64,000 nt of DNA, taken from the NCBI RefSeq assembly GCF_003254565.1, contig NZ_QJRI01000176.1, positions 186,001-250,000 on the forward strand. The letters are read 5' to 3'. This stretch comes from Flavobacterium nitrogenifigens. GTDB taxonomy: Bacteria; Bacteroidota; Bacteroidia; Flavobacteriales; Flavobacteriaceae. Of the stretch, positions 26,086 through 34,970 are shown in pieces. A program made the position numbers and the translations under genes. How positions within the stretch are numbered: the stretch's first letter is position 1; each line of letters begins with the position of its first letter. Under the pieces are notes generated by a model, which saw only the letters and a program-made list of their open reading frames with translations, searched no databases and was not told the origin of the DNA.

Positions 26086-27390
26086 ATGGAAAATGTATTT
26101 ACATATCTTAAAAACCAATTCGTATTTCAGCTAGATACTCTTTTTCAAGTCGAAAATCCGACTGAAAAACCTGTTTTAAATCAGCTGGATGCGAATGGTT
26201 TTATTGACGAATTTATCATCGAAAATAATCTCTCAGAAATTGATATTCTTATATTGGGATTATCTCTGGTTCCGCATTTGAAGCCCGATTTTTTGAGTTC
26301 GATTATTGCAGAATATTTGCCAAATGGCGGTGAACTGCCTGAGTTTGGCGGAATAAAAACTAAAAACCATCGCGGCATTCTGCCAACGGGCGAAACGGCT
26401 CAGTTTTTAATTGCGGGAAATGATCTCGAAAACCGAATTTCATTCTATAATTACCTACATAATCAATCTTTTTTATACAAAAAAGGAATTGTTAAAGTGG
26501 AATCTGTTCCAAATGGCGAACCTAAACTAAGCGGTCTGTTGGTTTTAGAAGATGAATACATTGAAAAATTCATAACCGGAAAAATCCTGAAACCGCAATT
26601 GAGCAGTATTTTCCCTGCGCAATTAATCGAGACACAATTAGATTGGGAGGATTTGGTTTTGAATTCCAATACTTTAAACCAAATAAAAGAGATAGAAACT
26701 TGGCTTAAATTCAACGATATTCTGCTTCATGAATGGAATATGAAAGCCAAAATAAAACCCGGTTTTAGAGTTATGTTTTATGGCGCGCCTGGAACAGGAA
26801 AAACACTTACGGCTTCACTTTTAGGAAAATACACTCACAGAGATGTGTATAGAATTGATTTGTCAATGGTGATTTCAAAATATATTGGCGAAACCGAAAA
26901 AAATCTTTCTTCACTTTTTGATAAAGCCACTGATAAAGATTGGATTCTGTTTTTTGATGAAGCCGATGCCGTTTTCGGAAAAAGAACCAATGTGAGAGAC
27001 GCACATGATAAATATGCCAATCAGGAAGTTTCGTATTTGCTACAGCGAATCGAAAATCATCCTGGATTAGTGATTTTGGCTTCTAATTTTAAAACCAATA
27101 TCGATAGTGCTTTTACCCGTAGATTTCAATCTATAATTGAGTTTGAAGTGCCTTCTTATGGCGAACGTTTAAAATTGTGGCAAAATAATCTGCCAAAAGG
27201 AATTAAAATTGCTGAAGATGTAAACCTTCAAGAACTTTCAAAAAAATACGATATTACGGGAGCAAATATTGTCAACATTATTCAATATGCTTGTCTGAGA
27301 ACATTAGAAGATCAAAACAAAAGCATCAACCTGAATCATCTGCTGCAAGGAATTAAAAAAGAGTATGCAAAAGAGGGAAAAATGATGTAA
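26086..27390 (+). CDS. AAA+ ATPase of the eCIS (Afp15/Pvc15 type)
   Basis: A 434-residue ATPase with an N-terminal non-ATPase region (about 1-200) and one AAA+ module. Walker A is GAPGTGKT at 233-240, Walker B ILFFDEADAVFG around 287-298, and an arginine-finger region FTRRFQSIIEF follows. Afp15-like ATPases are a hallmark of eCIS clusters and absent from T6SS, where ClpV is a different, two-domain protein. They are thought to help sheath assembly or cargo loading. It is the last plus-strand gene of the cluster and is followed by a convergent gene only 11 bases away, so the transcription unit probably ends here, though no clear terminator hairpin was found. Confidence 0.93.
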   Translation: MENVFTYLKNQFVFQLDTLFQVENPTEKPVLNQLDANGFIDEFIIENNLSEIDILILGLSLVPHLKPDFLSSIIAEYLPNGGELPEFGGIKTKNHRGILPTGETAQFLIAGNDLENRISFYNYLHNQSFLYKKGIVKVESVPNGEPKLSGLLVLEDEYIEKFITGKILKPQLSSIFPAQLIETQLDWEDLVLNSNTLNQIKEIETWLKFNDILLHEWNMKAKIKPGFRVMFYGAPGTGKTLTASLLGKYTHRDVYRIDLSMVISKYIGETEKNLSSLFDKATDKDWILFFDEADAVFGKRTNVRDAHDKYANQEVSYLLQRIENHPGLVILASNFKTNIDSAFTRRFQSIIEFEVPSYGERLKLWQNNLPKGIKIAEDVNLQELSKKYDITGANIVNIIQYACLRTLEDQNKSINLNHLLQGIKKEYAKEGKMM

Positions 27391-27401
27391 CTGAATAGGT
27401 T

Positions 27402-28121
27402 TTAAAACAATATCGAAAAACCTTTGGTATATTTTAGAAACAAATCGACTGCAACCAGAATAATGATCACTAATATAAATGCAATAAAAATTGCAATTCT
27501 TTCGGCCTTTTTGTCAAACTCAAAAGTTTTGGGATTAATAAAATTAGAAGTATAAACTACTGGAGAAATTTTCAAATGTGGGCAAAATAAAGTAGCGCCC
27601 TGCAGAAAATGAGCAATTAGCTGATATTTATTTTTTGGTACATAAGACAATCCATTTTCGGCTGTAGAAAAATGAATGGGAACTTTTACACCATCTTTAA
27701 AACCGAAAATGTACGCTGGTGAATATTTTGTGCCTACTTTTCGATCGATATCATTTACATAACTTTCTCCACTCCTACCCAGTTCCTTGTACAAAACACT
27801 TTTAACTGTTCCATCATATTGATAATGGTGTACACCGTGCTGATCTACAGAAATCAAAATGACTTTTTTTTGCTTCTGTTGCAAATAATTTTTGTAAAGA
27901 GCCCAAATACCCCAAAACAGCAAAGGGAAATATATAAAATTGAAGATCATTTCTTCGTTTGACAAACGGCTATTATACTCCAACTGGAGGCTTAAAGGAA
28001 TTCCAACAAATAAAACAAGCATTGCGATGCATAAAAGTCCAAACAGCATATAAATTGCTACTGTAGCTGCTGTATTGCGTTCTGAAGATATTTTTGGAAA
28101 GTTTTCTTTGTTGTAAATCAT
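27402..28121 (-). CDS. Unknown membrane protein, 239 residues
   Basis: Not recognised. Two hydrophobic segments near the N-terminus (VAIYMLFGLLCIAMLVLFVG and FIYFPLLFWGIWALY), a soluble middle of about 110 residues (from ISVDQHGVHHYQYDGTV to VPIHFSTAENGLSYVP), and one hydrophobic segment near the C-terminus (IFIAFILVIIILVAVDLF). The layout suggests an inner-membrane protein with a PH-like or DUF-type cytoplasmic domain. It converges with the eCIS ATPase and has its own upstream region (28122-28346), so it is unlikely to belong to the injection system. Confidence 0.8.
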   Translation of the reverse strand: MIYNKENFPKISSERNTAATVAIYMLFGLLCIAMLVLFVGIPLSLQLEYNSRLSNEEMIFNFIYFPLLFWGIWALYKNYLQQKQKKVILISVDQHGVHHYQYDGTVKSVLYKELGRSGESYVNDIDRKVGTKYSPAYIFGFKDGVKVPIHFSTAENGLSYVPKNKYQLIAHFLQGATLFCPHLKISPVVYTSNFINPKTFEFDKKAERIAIFIAFILVIIILVAVDLFLKYTKGFSILF

Positions 28122-28346
28122 TAAGTTCTTAATACTAAAAAATGAATTATGTAAGATTTTACCTTTTTGTCAAATTAAAACAGAATAAATCAAAAAATAA
28201 AATTAAAGTATATTTTTTTTAGCATCGCAAGAATTTAAAAGTAAAGAAGCATAACAGGTCTTCTATATATCATTTGCCCAATTAGTTCTATTTACTTTTT
28301 GTATAGAAAAAATGTTATTTTTATATTAAATCTAAGTAGAAATGCT

Positions 28347-29009
28347 ATGAAAAAAATATTACTATTGCCTTGTGTTTACTTGTTTCTATCTGCTGAATCC
28401 TATATTCCTTTTTTCAGTAGCCAGTCTACCAAAGAATCTAGTGCCTATAAAGTACAGGAAATTCCAGGAAAAATTGAATGCGAGTTTTATGACCTTGGCG
28501 GACAAGGAATAGCTTACTTTGATCAGGACAGTATCAATAACGGAAGCGGGAAACTTAATCCTGTAAATGGAAATCCTCTGAATGAATTCAGAATTAATGA
28601 AGGCGTTGATATTTCATATACTAAACCAGATAATATTGATGCTACTCCTTATAGCAAGGTTCCTGTAAAACTTGAACAGTTCTATGTAGGCTGGACACAG
28701 CCTGCTGAATGGATCAACTACACGGTTCAGGTAAAAAAAACTGGCAAATACAAAATAGGACTTCTCTACACTGCCAATGGAGATGGTGCAATCTCTTTTG
28801 ATGTCAACGGAAAAGATGCCACCGGAAAAATGAAAATAACCTCTACACATGACGATAAAGATCCTGTAGCGTGGAGACAGTGGCATCATTGGAACAGTCA
28901 AGATAATATTGGAAGCATAACCCTTGAAAAAGGAAAACAGCTTCTCACATTGCATATTGTAGAAAACGGAAACATGAATTTAGATTATATCACTTTTACG
29001 CCTTATTAG
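28347..29009 (+). CDS. Secreted CBM6-like carbohydrate-binding protein
   Basis: A 220-residue protein. The ATG at 28347 is chosen because it gives MKKILLLPCVYLFLSAES, a standard signal peptide; an upstream in-frame ATG would bury it. The mature part matches the family 6 carbohydrate-binding beta-sandwich: IPGKIECEFYDLGGQGIAYFD, INEGVDISYTKPDN, GWTQPAEWINYTVQVKKTG and a closing LTLHIVENGNMNLDYITF. CBM6 modules bind beta-glucans, xylan or agarose, usually fused to a hydrolase; here the module stands alone, which is uncommon. It may be a free binding protein or the relic of a larger enzyme. Confidence 0.8.
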   Translation: MKKILLLPCVYLFLSAESYIPFFSSQSTKESSAYKVQEIPGKIECEFYDLGGQGIAYFDQDSINNGSGKLNPVNGNPLNEFRINEGVDISYTKPDNIDATPYSKVPVKLEQFYVGWTQPAEWINYTVQVKKTGKYKIGLLYTANGDGAISFDVNGKDATGKMKITSTHDDKDPVAWRQWHHWNSQDNIGSITLEKGKQLLTLHIVENGNMNLDYITFTPY

Positions 29010-29261
29010 TATTTTTTCAAAACCTTTTGGTCTTTTGTAAATATCGTATATAAACATTGCTATGTCAAAAATTGAAAACTTTCAATTCTTGACTGGCATT
29101 AAGTAAATAATGCACTACTTTTCACTATTTACTTTTCACTCTTCTCTTTTTTCTAAGCAAGCATTTCAAATCAAGTATTTCTACCTAAACCCAGTTTATT
29201 CTATCTTCCTATATTAGTTTCATAAAATAATCGTCATTCTTAATTCTCTTATAAAAACATT

Positions 29262-29948
29262 ATGAGTAATTTCTATCTTACTGCCCTATTACCAATACAA
29301 AAAGAATATCCTCTGCATGTTTTGCCTAATAGAAATTTTCTTCCATTTAATGGAATACCTATGTACCAGTATATGATTGAAAAATTACTGAAATTTACTC
29401 AATTTGAAAGTATCGTAATTAACACCGATTCAGATGAATTTAAAGAATACTGCAAATGGAACGGCAGATTAAGAATAATTGACCGACCAAAATCATTAAT
29501 TGGCGAAGACATAAAATCAGATCTGATAACGGCTCATACTCTTGAGAAAATTTCGGGCGAACATTTTATCGAGTTTCAAAGTTTTAATCCTTTAGTAACA
29601 AATTATACCTTAGATAGTTTCATTAAACAATATATGGATCAAATCGTGGTTGGAGAATACTTTGATTCCGTTTTTAGCGTACAGCGTTACGAATTGAGAA
29701 ATTATGATCTCGAAAAAAGAGAAATGAATGATGAATTTCAATTTTCAATAATCGAAAATGGAATTTTTCATGGTTTTACCCGTACTTCTTTTCGCAAACA
29801 TGGAAAAAAGATTGGAAAAATGGCTACAGCATTTGAAGTAAAAGAAATTGAAAATACGCTTCTGGATTCGGATGCTAATTATGAATTAGCCAAACTGGTT
29901 TTTGCTAATCAGGATAAATTTCCTGCTGTTTTTCATAGCGGTGTTTAG
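29262..29948 (+). CDS. Divergent cytidylyltransferase-like protein (NeuA/CMP-sugar synthetase family)
   Basis: A 228-residue protein with the layout of acylneuraminate cytidylyltransferases: an opening strand YLTALLPIQKEYPLHVLPNRNFLPFNGIPMYQ corresponding to the nucleotide-binding loop and LxGKPL segment, VINTDSDEF at the position of the conserved TDSxE step, and EFQSFNPLVTNYTLDSFI resembling QxTSPLRxxxxI. The usual glycine-rich R-G-G-S/R-K-x-I-P loop is replaced by KEYPLHVLPNRN, so catalysis by the standard mechanism is uncertain. No other sugar-nucleotide genes are nearby. It may be an isolated, repurposed member. Confidence 0.65.
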   Translation: MSNFYLTALLPIQKEYPLHVLPNRNFLPFNGIPMYQYMIEKLLKFTQFESIVINTDSDEFKEYCKWNGRLRIIDRPKSLIGEDIKSDLITAHTLEKISGEHFIEFQSFNPLVTNYTLDSFIKQYMDQIVVGEYFDSVFSVQRYELRNYDLEKREMNDEFQFSIIENGIFHGFTRTSFRKHGKKIGKMATAFEVKEIENTLLDSDANYELAKLVFANQDKFPAVFHSGV

Positions 29949-30040
29949 TGAAAGCACCCATATAAATGCTAGCTATCAAAACCAATAGATCTTCTTTTTG
30001 ATGCGCATAATAATTTTAAAACTAAATACTATTTTTCCAA

Positions 30041-30655
30041 TTATTTCTTAGATTGCCAAAATCTATCTTTTCCTTCTGCAATCCATTCTAGAGATTGCAC
30101 AATTCTTTTGTTTCTAGTTTCATCTGTCTTTGCATCTGCAATCCAAATAATATAGTTTTTACGGAATGATGGTGATTTGCTTTCAAAAATTTCAGTCGCT
30201 TTAGCATCCTTTTTTAAGGCATCTACAAATTCTTTAGGAGCCACCACTTCTGCCGTAGATTTTTCTTTTACCGGTTTGGGTTTAGCAGTTTCATTTTCAT
30301 TAAAAACCATTGCCTCTTTGATGTATGCGGTTAATTTTTCTTTGCTTGGCAATTCAGACAAATCTTTGATCTTGTCCATATAGCCAAACTTTTTACCTGC
30401 TTTTACACTTGCCTGAATTTCTGCATCTTTCATTAATTCAGCTTTATACAAACTAAAAGAGCAATGCTGTTTAAAACCGCCCATCATAACTAAATGATCA
30501 CCTTTATAAGAATAATGTGGTGTTCCCCATTTTATATTTTCTTCTGCTTCGGGACAGGCACTAAAAATCACCTCTCGCAAATGATTTAAAATAGGTTTGG
30601 CAAAGTCAGCCATTTTTGCAATGTAAGCCGTAACATCTTTGTTATAATTTTCCAT
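30041..30655 (-). CDS. DUF1801 / YdeI-OmpD-associated family protein
   Basis: A 204-residue cytoplasmic protein. Residues about 15-115 are a DUF1801 domain (PILNHLREVIFSACPEAEENIKW and TPHYSYKGDHLVMMGGFK). Residues about 135-200 are the YdeI/OmpD-associated helical region (VPKEFVDAL-like VAPKEFVDALKKDAKA, then SFRKNYIIWIADAKTDETRNKRI). This two-part protein is common in flavobacteria. Some relatives are linked to bacteriocin or iron-stress protection, but the biochemical function is not established. Single-gene unit. Confidence 0.85.
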   Translation of the reverse strand: MENYNKDVTAYIAKMADFAKPILNHLREVIFSACPEAEENIKWGTPHYSYKGDHLVMMGGFKQHCSFSLYKAELMKDAEIQASVKAGKKFGYMDKIKDLSELPSKEKLTAYIKEAMVFNENETAKPKPVKEKSTAEVVAPKEFVDALKKDAKATEIFESKSPSFRKNYIIWIADAKTDETRNKRIVQSLEWIAEGKDRFWQSKK

Positions 30656-30790
30656 TGATTGAACTATTTAATTCGTTATAAAATTTTAAACTATTTCAAT
30701 ACTAATATACTCTAATACAAATTGATACTGCATTATTTTTTCGAAGATATGACAAATCTAATTAAATGATGGCACTTCTTAAAACGTTAT

Positions 30791-30824
30791 AAAAAAATCC
30801 CATTTCATTAGAAATGGGATTTTT
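30791..30824 (-). terminator. Rho-independent terminator of the permease gene
   Basis: A perfect 13-bp inverted repeat (30794-30806 with 30811-30823) around a four-base loop ATTA, core CCCATTTC/GAAATGGG. Read on the minus strand the stem is followed by a T run (complement of 30791-30797). It lies ten bases after the stop of the amino-acid permease gene. Confidence 0.88.
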
Positions 30825-30833
30825 ATAAACTAC

Positions 30834-32258
30834 TTATTTTTTGGTTTTATAAACTTTATAAAATATAAAAAGAATACCCAGCCAAATAGGAATTAATTCT
30901 ACTGATAGCTTCATATCCGTCATCCACATGATAGATAAAATACCCAATAAAAATATGAAACAGATGTAATTGCTTATCGGATAAAATATTGAAGCAAACT
31001 GAGTTTTTACGTTTTCCCTGTCTTTTGCACGTCTAAATTGAAGGTGCGTATACGAAATCATAACCCAGTTAATAACCAAGCAAGACACTACTAAAGACAT
31101 TAAAATACTAAAAGCTTCTTCTGGCATTACTTTATTGATTAAAATACAGATAGCAGCAAAACATGAAGAAATTAAAATCGCATTAACTGGTACTGAGTGT
31201 TTGTTCAGTTTCTTTAAAAACTTAGGAGCACTACCTTGATCTGCTAAACCAAATAACATACGTGAATTGCTGTAAACGCTACTATTATAAACCGATAAAG
31301 CAGCAGTTAATACAATAAGATTAAGCACATTAGCTATAAGACGTGTAAAGTATATTTTGTTGCCAAACAGCTCAAATTCCATTCCGTTTAGATTCTGAAA
31401 AACCATTACAAACGGACTGCTGTCTGTAGTAATTTGTCTCCAAGGCGATAAAGCAAATAAAATTACCAATGCACCAACATAAAATATAAGGATTCTATAA
31501 ATAACCTGATTGGTTGCTTTTGGAATGTTTTTTTCTGGATTTTCTGCCTCAGCAGCTGTAATTCCAATTAGTTCTAAACCTCCAAAAGAGAACATAATTA
31601 GCGCCATTGCCGATAATAAACCTTGAAAACTGCCATTTGCTGTTTTTTCAAAGAAACCTTTTGGAAAGAAACCGCCGTCATTATATAAATTATGAATCGT
31701 AGCATGCTCTCCTCCTGTTCCACTTACTAGCAAATAAGTACCGAAAAGAATCATAGCAATAATTGCCACTACTTTTATAATTGAAAACCAAAATTCAGTC
31801 TCTCCGTACACTTTTACAGAGGCAAAATTTAAAGCATTGATAACCAAAAAGAAAAATAAACTGGATGCCCAAAGCGGAATCTCAGGCCACCAAAACTGAA
31901 CATAAACCCCAATGGCCGTAAGTTCAGCCATACTAACTAAAATGTATAAAATCCAATAATTCCAACCTGATGCAAAACCTGCAAAAGAACCGCAATATTT
32001 ATAGGCAAAATAGCTAAAGCTTCCAGAAACAGGCTCTTCAACAACCATTTCACCAAGCTGTCTCATAATAAAAAAGGCGATAATTCCAGCAATTGCATAT
32101 CCTAAGATAACAGATGGTCCTGCTAATACAGCCGCTGGACCAATACCTAAGAAAAGACCTGTTCCTATTGATCCGCCTAGGGCAATTAATTGAATATGGC
32201 GGTTAGTTAGTCCGCGTTTAAGCTGATTGTCTTCTGCGGCTTCATGATTTTTTTCCAC
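30834..32258 (-). CDS. Amino-acid permease, AAT (APC superfamily) type
   Basis: A 474-residue, roughly 12-helix inner-membrane transporter. The N-terminus NRHIQLIALGGSIGTGLFLG is the unwound helix-1 substrate site of the APC superfamily, and ITAAEAENPEKNIPKATNQV is the AAT-family consensus after helix 6. E. coli relatives (AroP, PheP, CycA) import aromatic amino acids, D-Ala/D-Ser/Gly or GABA by proton symport; the substrate cannot be told here. It stands alone with its own terminator and a 319-base upstream region. Confidence 0.9.
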   Translation of the reverse strand: MEKNHEAAEDNQLKRGLTNRHIQLIALGGSIGTGLFLGIGPAAVLAGPSVILGYAIAGIIAFFIMRQLGEMVVEEPVSGSFSYFAYKYCGSFAGFASGWNYWILYILVSMAELTAIGVYVQFWWPEIPLWASSLFFFLVINALNFASVKVYGETEFWFSIIKVVAIIAMILFGTYLLVSGTGGEHATIHNLYNDGGFFPKGFFEKTANGSFQGLLSAMALIMFSFGGLELIGITAAEAENPEKNIPKATNQVIYRILIFYVGALVILFALSPWRQITTDSSPFVMVFQNLNGMEFELFGNKIYFTRLIANVLNLIVLTAALSVYNSSVYSNSRMLFGLADQGSAPKFLKKLNKHSVPVNAILISSCFAAICILINKVMPEEAFSILMSLVVSCLVINWVMISYTHLQFRRAKDRENVKTQFASIFYPISNYICFIFLLGILSIMWMTDMKLSVELIPIWLGILFIFYKVYKTKK

Positions 32259-32577
32259 AAATTCGGTTTTAAAGGATTTAAATGTTTTTCAGAAATCTAT
32301 AATCAGCGAAGATAGGTTAAAAAAGGAATCGCGCAAAGATATTTATTCTGTTACAGCATCTATCAGATCTCTTCTCTTGATTTTCTCGACTCCTCTTTCT
32401 CTTAAATGAGCTCTACTGTATCTAGCATTTTGGTTACATCGATATGATCAATATTCATTATGGAATAGAGGAAGAAACATAAAGCCTCTACAAACGCTGA
32501 GCAATCCCGAAAGCTTTCAGGATTGCGCAGTGCTAGTGAAGAATACTTTGCAAAGTAGGGATAATTAAAATAAGCAT
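32259..32577. other. Intergenic stretch upstream of the permease
   Basis: 319 bases without a credible gene. It should hold the permease promoter, but no clear TTG-N19-TAnnTTTG pair was found on the minus strand. The only structure seen is the hairpin at 32501-32526, described separately. Confidence 0.5.
32501..32526 (-). promoter_or_regulatory. Hairpin downstream of the 117-residue gene
   Basis: A 26-base near-perfect palindrome GCAATCC...GGATTGC. On the minus strand the one non-complementary pair becomes a U-G wobble, whereas on the plus strand it is a C-A mismatch, so the RNA hairpin is better on the minus strand. It lies about 50 bases past the stop of the gene at 32578-32931. It could be a weak terminator or 3'-end stabiliser, but no T run follows. 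Confidence 0.4.
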
Positions 32578-32931
32578 TTATTCGCAGGTAATTTTCCTCA
32601 CAAGATGATCAACAGAGTAATATTTCTTTTTGTCTTTTAAATAGACAAAAAAGTGATATGTTTTATTTGCATTGTCATTCTTAACAATTTCATTTAACTG
32701 TTTTCTACTTGTATTTACCTTTAATTTATTACTACTAGAAGGATTAGAACTAAAAAATATTTTTTCATCATTTATCATAAATGTAAACCCTAATATTTCT
32801 TGAGTTTTGACACTTTCTCTATAAACAATTTCATCTGTTTTTTTATCAAACTCAAAAACAAAAATGTTTTTATGATTTTGCGAAAAGACTTTAAAACTTA
32901 AAATTGCTATTAAAATTATATATATTTTCAT
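32578..32931 (-). CDS. Small secreted protein of unknown function, 117 residues
   Basis: Starts with a clear signal peptide (MKIYIILIAILSFKVFSQ, cleaved after SFKVFS or FSQ). The mature 100 residues are mostly beta (NIFVFEFDKKTDEIVYRESV, TYHFFVYLKDKKKYYSVDHL) with no cysteines before the end and no family I recognise. It follows the 127-residue secreted gene with a 66-base gap on the same strand, and the two may be cotranscribed with the lipoprotein gene at 33381-34790. Confidence 0.7.
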   Translation of the reverse strand: MKIYIILIAILSFKVFSQNHKNIFVFEFDKKTDEIVYRESVKTQEILGFTFMINDEKIFFSSNPSSSNKLKVNTSRKQLNEIVKNDNANKTYHFFVYLKDKKKYYSVDHLVRKITCE

Positions 32932-32997
32932 TTTCTATTTAATTACATTGCGCACGAACGAGACGCTCGCGCCAACAGGGGCAATCATTTCAAAATT

Positions 32998-33381
32998 TTA
33001 GTTTGTAGTTTTACCATCCACTATCCAAACTCTTTCTACATGATAAAGTTTACCAGAATATTGGTCGGTTTTTACAAAAAAATAAAGATCATAAAAATCA
33101 GAATAGTAAAAATCTGGTCTTTTAGTTTTGTCATAATCCTTTCTTTTTATAATCTCATTATTTATCGTTTCAAGATCAGAAACCGATTTTTTAATGGATT
33201 TGAAATTAATTTTTTTATTTTTTCCAATACACTTAAATTGTGCCTTATCAACAGTAAATATATTATTATTCAGAGTCATTGTTGAGCCATTAAAAAATAT
33301 GACTTTTTTTTCTTTACTAATTTGCGCAATTGATGGCAATGAAATTAGTGATATGATAAATATGAATATAGTTGTTTTCAT
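32998..33381 (-). CDS. Small secreted protein of unknown function, 127 residues
   Basis: N-terminal signal peptide MKTTIFIFIISLISLPSIAQ ending in a typical Bacteroidota SIAQ-I cleavage region. The mature part is short, basic and beta-rich (KVIFFNGSTMTLNNNIFTV, FYYSDFYDLYFFVKTDQYSG). No family recognised. Its ATG overlaps the stop of the HEMIH lipoprotein gene (TAATG on the minus strand), so the two are translationally coupled and likely act together, for example as a partner, inhibitor or immunity-like protein for that lipoprotein. Confidence 0.75.
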   Translation of the reverse strand: MKTTIFIFIISLISLPSIAQISKEKKVIFFNGSTMTLNNNIFTVDKAQFKCIGKNKKINFKSIKKSVSDLETINNEIIKRKDYDKTKRPDFYYSDFYDLYFFVKTDQYSGKLYHVERVWIVDGKTTN

Positions 33382-34790
33382 TATTGACAGTTTGAATTTT
33401 TGCTATTAAAATTTGAAATAGTTGATGAAATATTGTTTTGTTTTTCAGTAGATAGCTTCTTCCAAGCAACTGTGTTTTTAAGTCCTTCCCAAGCTAAAGC
33501 TTCATAAGTTTCGTTAGTTAGGGTATTATCAAATTGTTTTAAAGTCTGAATAATGATACTTCTATAATGTGTAGCCATTGCTTCATGCTGAGCATCTGAT
33601 GGATTTTGGCCTGGTGCAATATTAAATTCATATCTCATATAGTAATCATACAAACCTGGATAATCATTTCTAAGCTGATTTAACTGATTTGTGTTAAATT
33701 GTATTTGAGGTTGTCCAGCTACCGAAAGTAATTTTCTATAAATTTCAGCATGAATCATTTCATGTATAAATGTTCGTGCAATTGACAAAGCAGGTCTATT
33801 TAAATTATTTTCATTGAAATTAATATTTATTAAATAATTTATTGGACTTGTTGTTTCTGCATTAACATTGTTTCCTAATGTACTACTTGCAGATAATTTC
33901 AAGTTTGCAACCGAAAAACTACCATCAAAATTTCTTAGATATTTTTGAAAAGTTGCTGACCCTCCCAACTTAGCAAATACTGAAGCTAAACAAGGATTAT
34001 TCGAAAATGACGCATCCGTAATAACAATTATTGGCACTTCTACTAAAACACACTCTCCAAGTTTGTACCTATATCCAGCAGGGCAACTAGACGGATTAGA
34101 GCCTGATGTTCCGCCACCATAACCTGATCCTGGATTTTCGCCACTGCCACTACTAGGTACCCCATTTCCTCCGCCACCTCCATAACAACCTACTTCATAT
34201 AGGGCGGTAAAACTTCCATCAGAACTCCACCAGCCAAAATACACACAAGCATATTCTTGCATTTTTGCAGTACTTGAGTTTTCGACTTTTTCACCATCTT
34301 CAAATTTAATTTTATTTCCAATATTAGTGGATAAATCTTGAACATAAATATAACCATTAAAATTATCTCTAATATTGTAATAATTATAGTTCTCATTTTG
34401 AATACTATATTTTTCATCATTCGTAAACATTTGAACATATAAAAGTTTAAACTCATTTTGCTCATCTTTCACAAACATTAAACGGTGATGGTCGTTGTAT
34501 AATGTCCCCTTTTCATTTGATGCCTGTAAGCTTCCCTTAAGTGCAAAAGGCACTTCAATTACCTCACCAATCTCACCATAAGAGACAATAGCATTTCCCC
34601 AATCTAAATTCTCAATGTATTGCAGAATAATTGCGTTATAATCATTTTTATGGTTATCGAACCATATTTTGGCTTTATCAGAAGCATCGGCATTTTTGTT
34701 ATGCGCAATTTCATTTGGTGTACAATTTGTCATCAATGACAATCCAAAGATAACAACAAAGGCTTGTAAAATTTTTGTAATTTTTTTCAT
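33381..34790 (-). CDS. Lipoprotein with HExxH metallopeptidase-like domain
   Basis: A 469-residue protein; the start at 34790 is chosen because it gives the lipoprotein leader MKKITKILQAFVVIFGLSLMTNC, with lipobox LMTNC. An upstream in-frame ATG would add ten residues before it. A Gly/Ser-rich linker (GGGGGNGVPSSGSGENPGSG) separates the N-terminal region from a C-terminal domain with FIHEMIHAEIY: H343-E344 and H347 form the HExxH motif, followed 50 residues later by DAQHEAMATHY, a candidate third ligand. This pattern suggests a surface zinc protease or an inactive relative, of a type frequent in flavobacterial lipoproteins. It is coupled to the small secreted gene that follows. Confidence 0.75.
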   Translation of the reverse strand: MKKITKILQAFVVIFGLSLMTNCTPNEIAHNKNADASDKAKIWFDNHKNDYNAIILQYIENLDWGNAIVSYGEIGEVIEVPFALKGSLQASNEKGTLYNDHHRLMFVKDEQNEFKLLYVQMFTNDEKYSIQNENYNYYNIRDNFNGYIYVQDLSTNIGNKIKFEDGEKVENSSTAKMQEYACVYFGWWSSDGSFTALYEVGCYGGGGGNGVPSSGSGENPGSGYGGGTSGSNPSSCPAGYRYKLGECVLVEVPIIVITDASFSNNPCLASVFAKLGGSATFQKYLRNFDGSFSVANLKLSASSTLGNNVNAETTSPINYLININFNENNLNRPALSIARTFIHEMIHAEIYRKLLSVAGQPQIQFNTNQLNQLRNDYPGLYDYYMRYEFNIAPGQNPSDAQHEAMATHYRSIIIQTLKQFDNTLTNETYEALAWEGLKNTVAWKKLSTEKQNNISSTISNFNSKNSNCQ

Positions 34791-34970
34791 GGTTAGTAGT
34801 TTTTTTATTTTGGCCAACATACAACAAACAAATCAAAAAAAAGAAAAAACTTACATTTAACAAATAAATATTAAGATTTTTATACAAAAAAAAAATTAAA
34901 TCTTAATTTTCCTATTAGTATATAATTAATTTTTTCCAAAAATATCAGGCTTTAAAACCAATTATCCATA

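Noticed and set aside
1..27390. Type VI secretion system or prophage as explanation for the tail genes
   Set aside because: No TssJLM/ClpV-like genes, no capsid, terminase, portal or integrase genes are seen. DUF4157 cargo, CIS_TMP-type tape measure and the Afp15-like AAA+ ATPase point to an eCIS.
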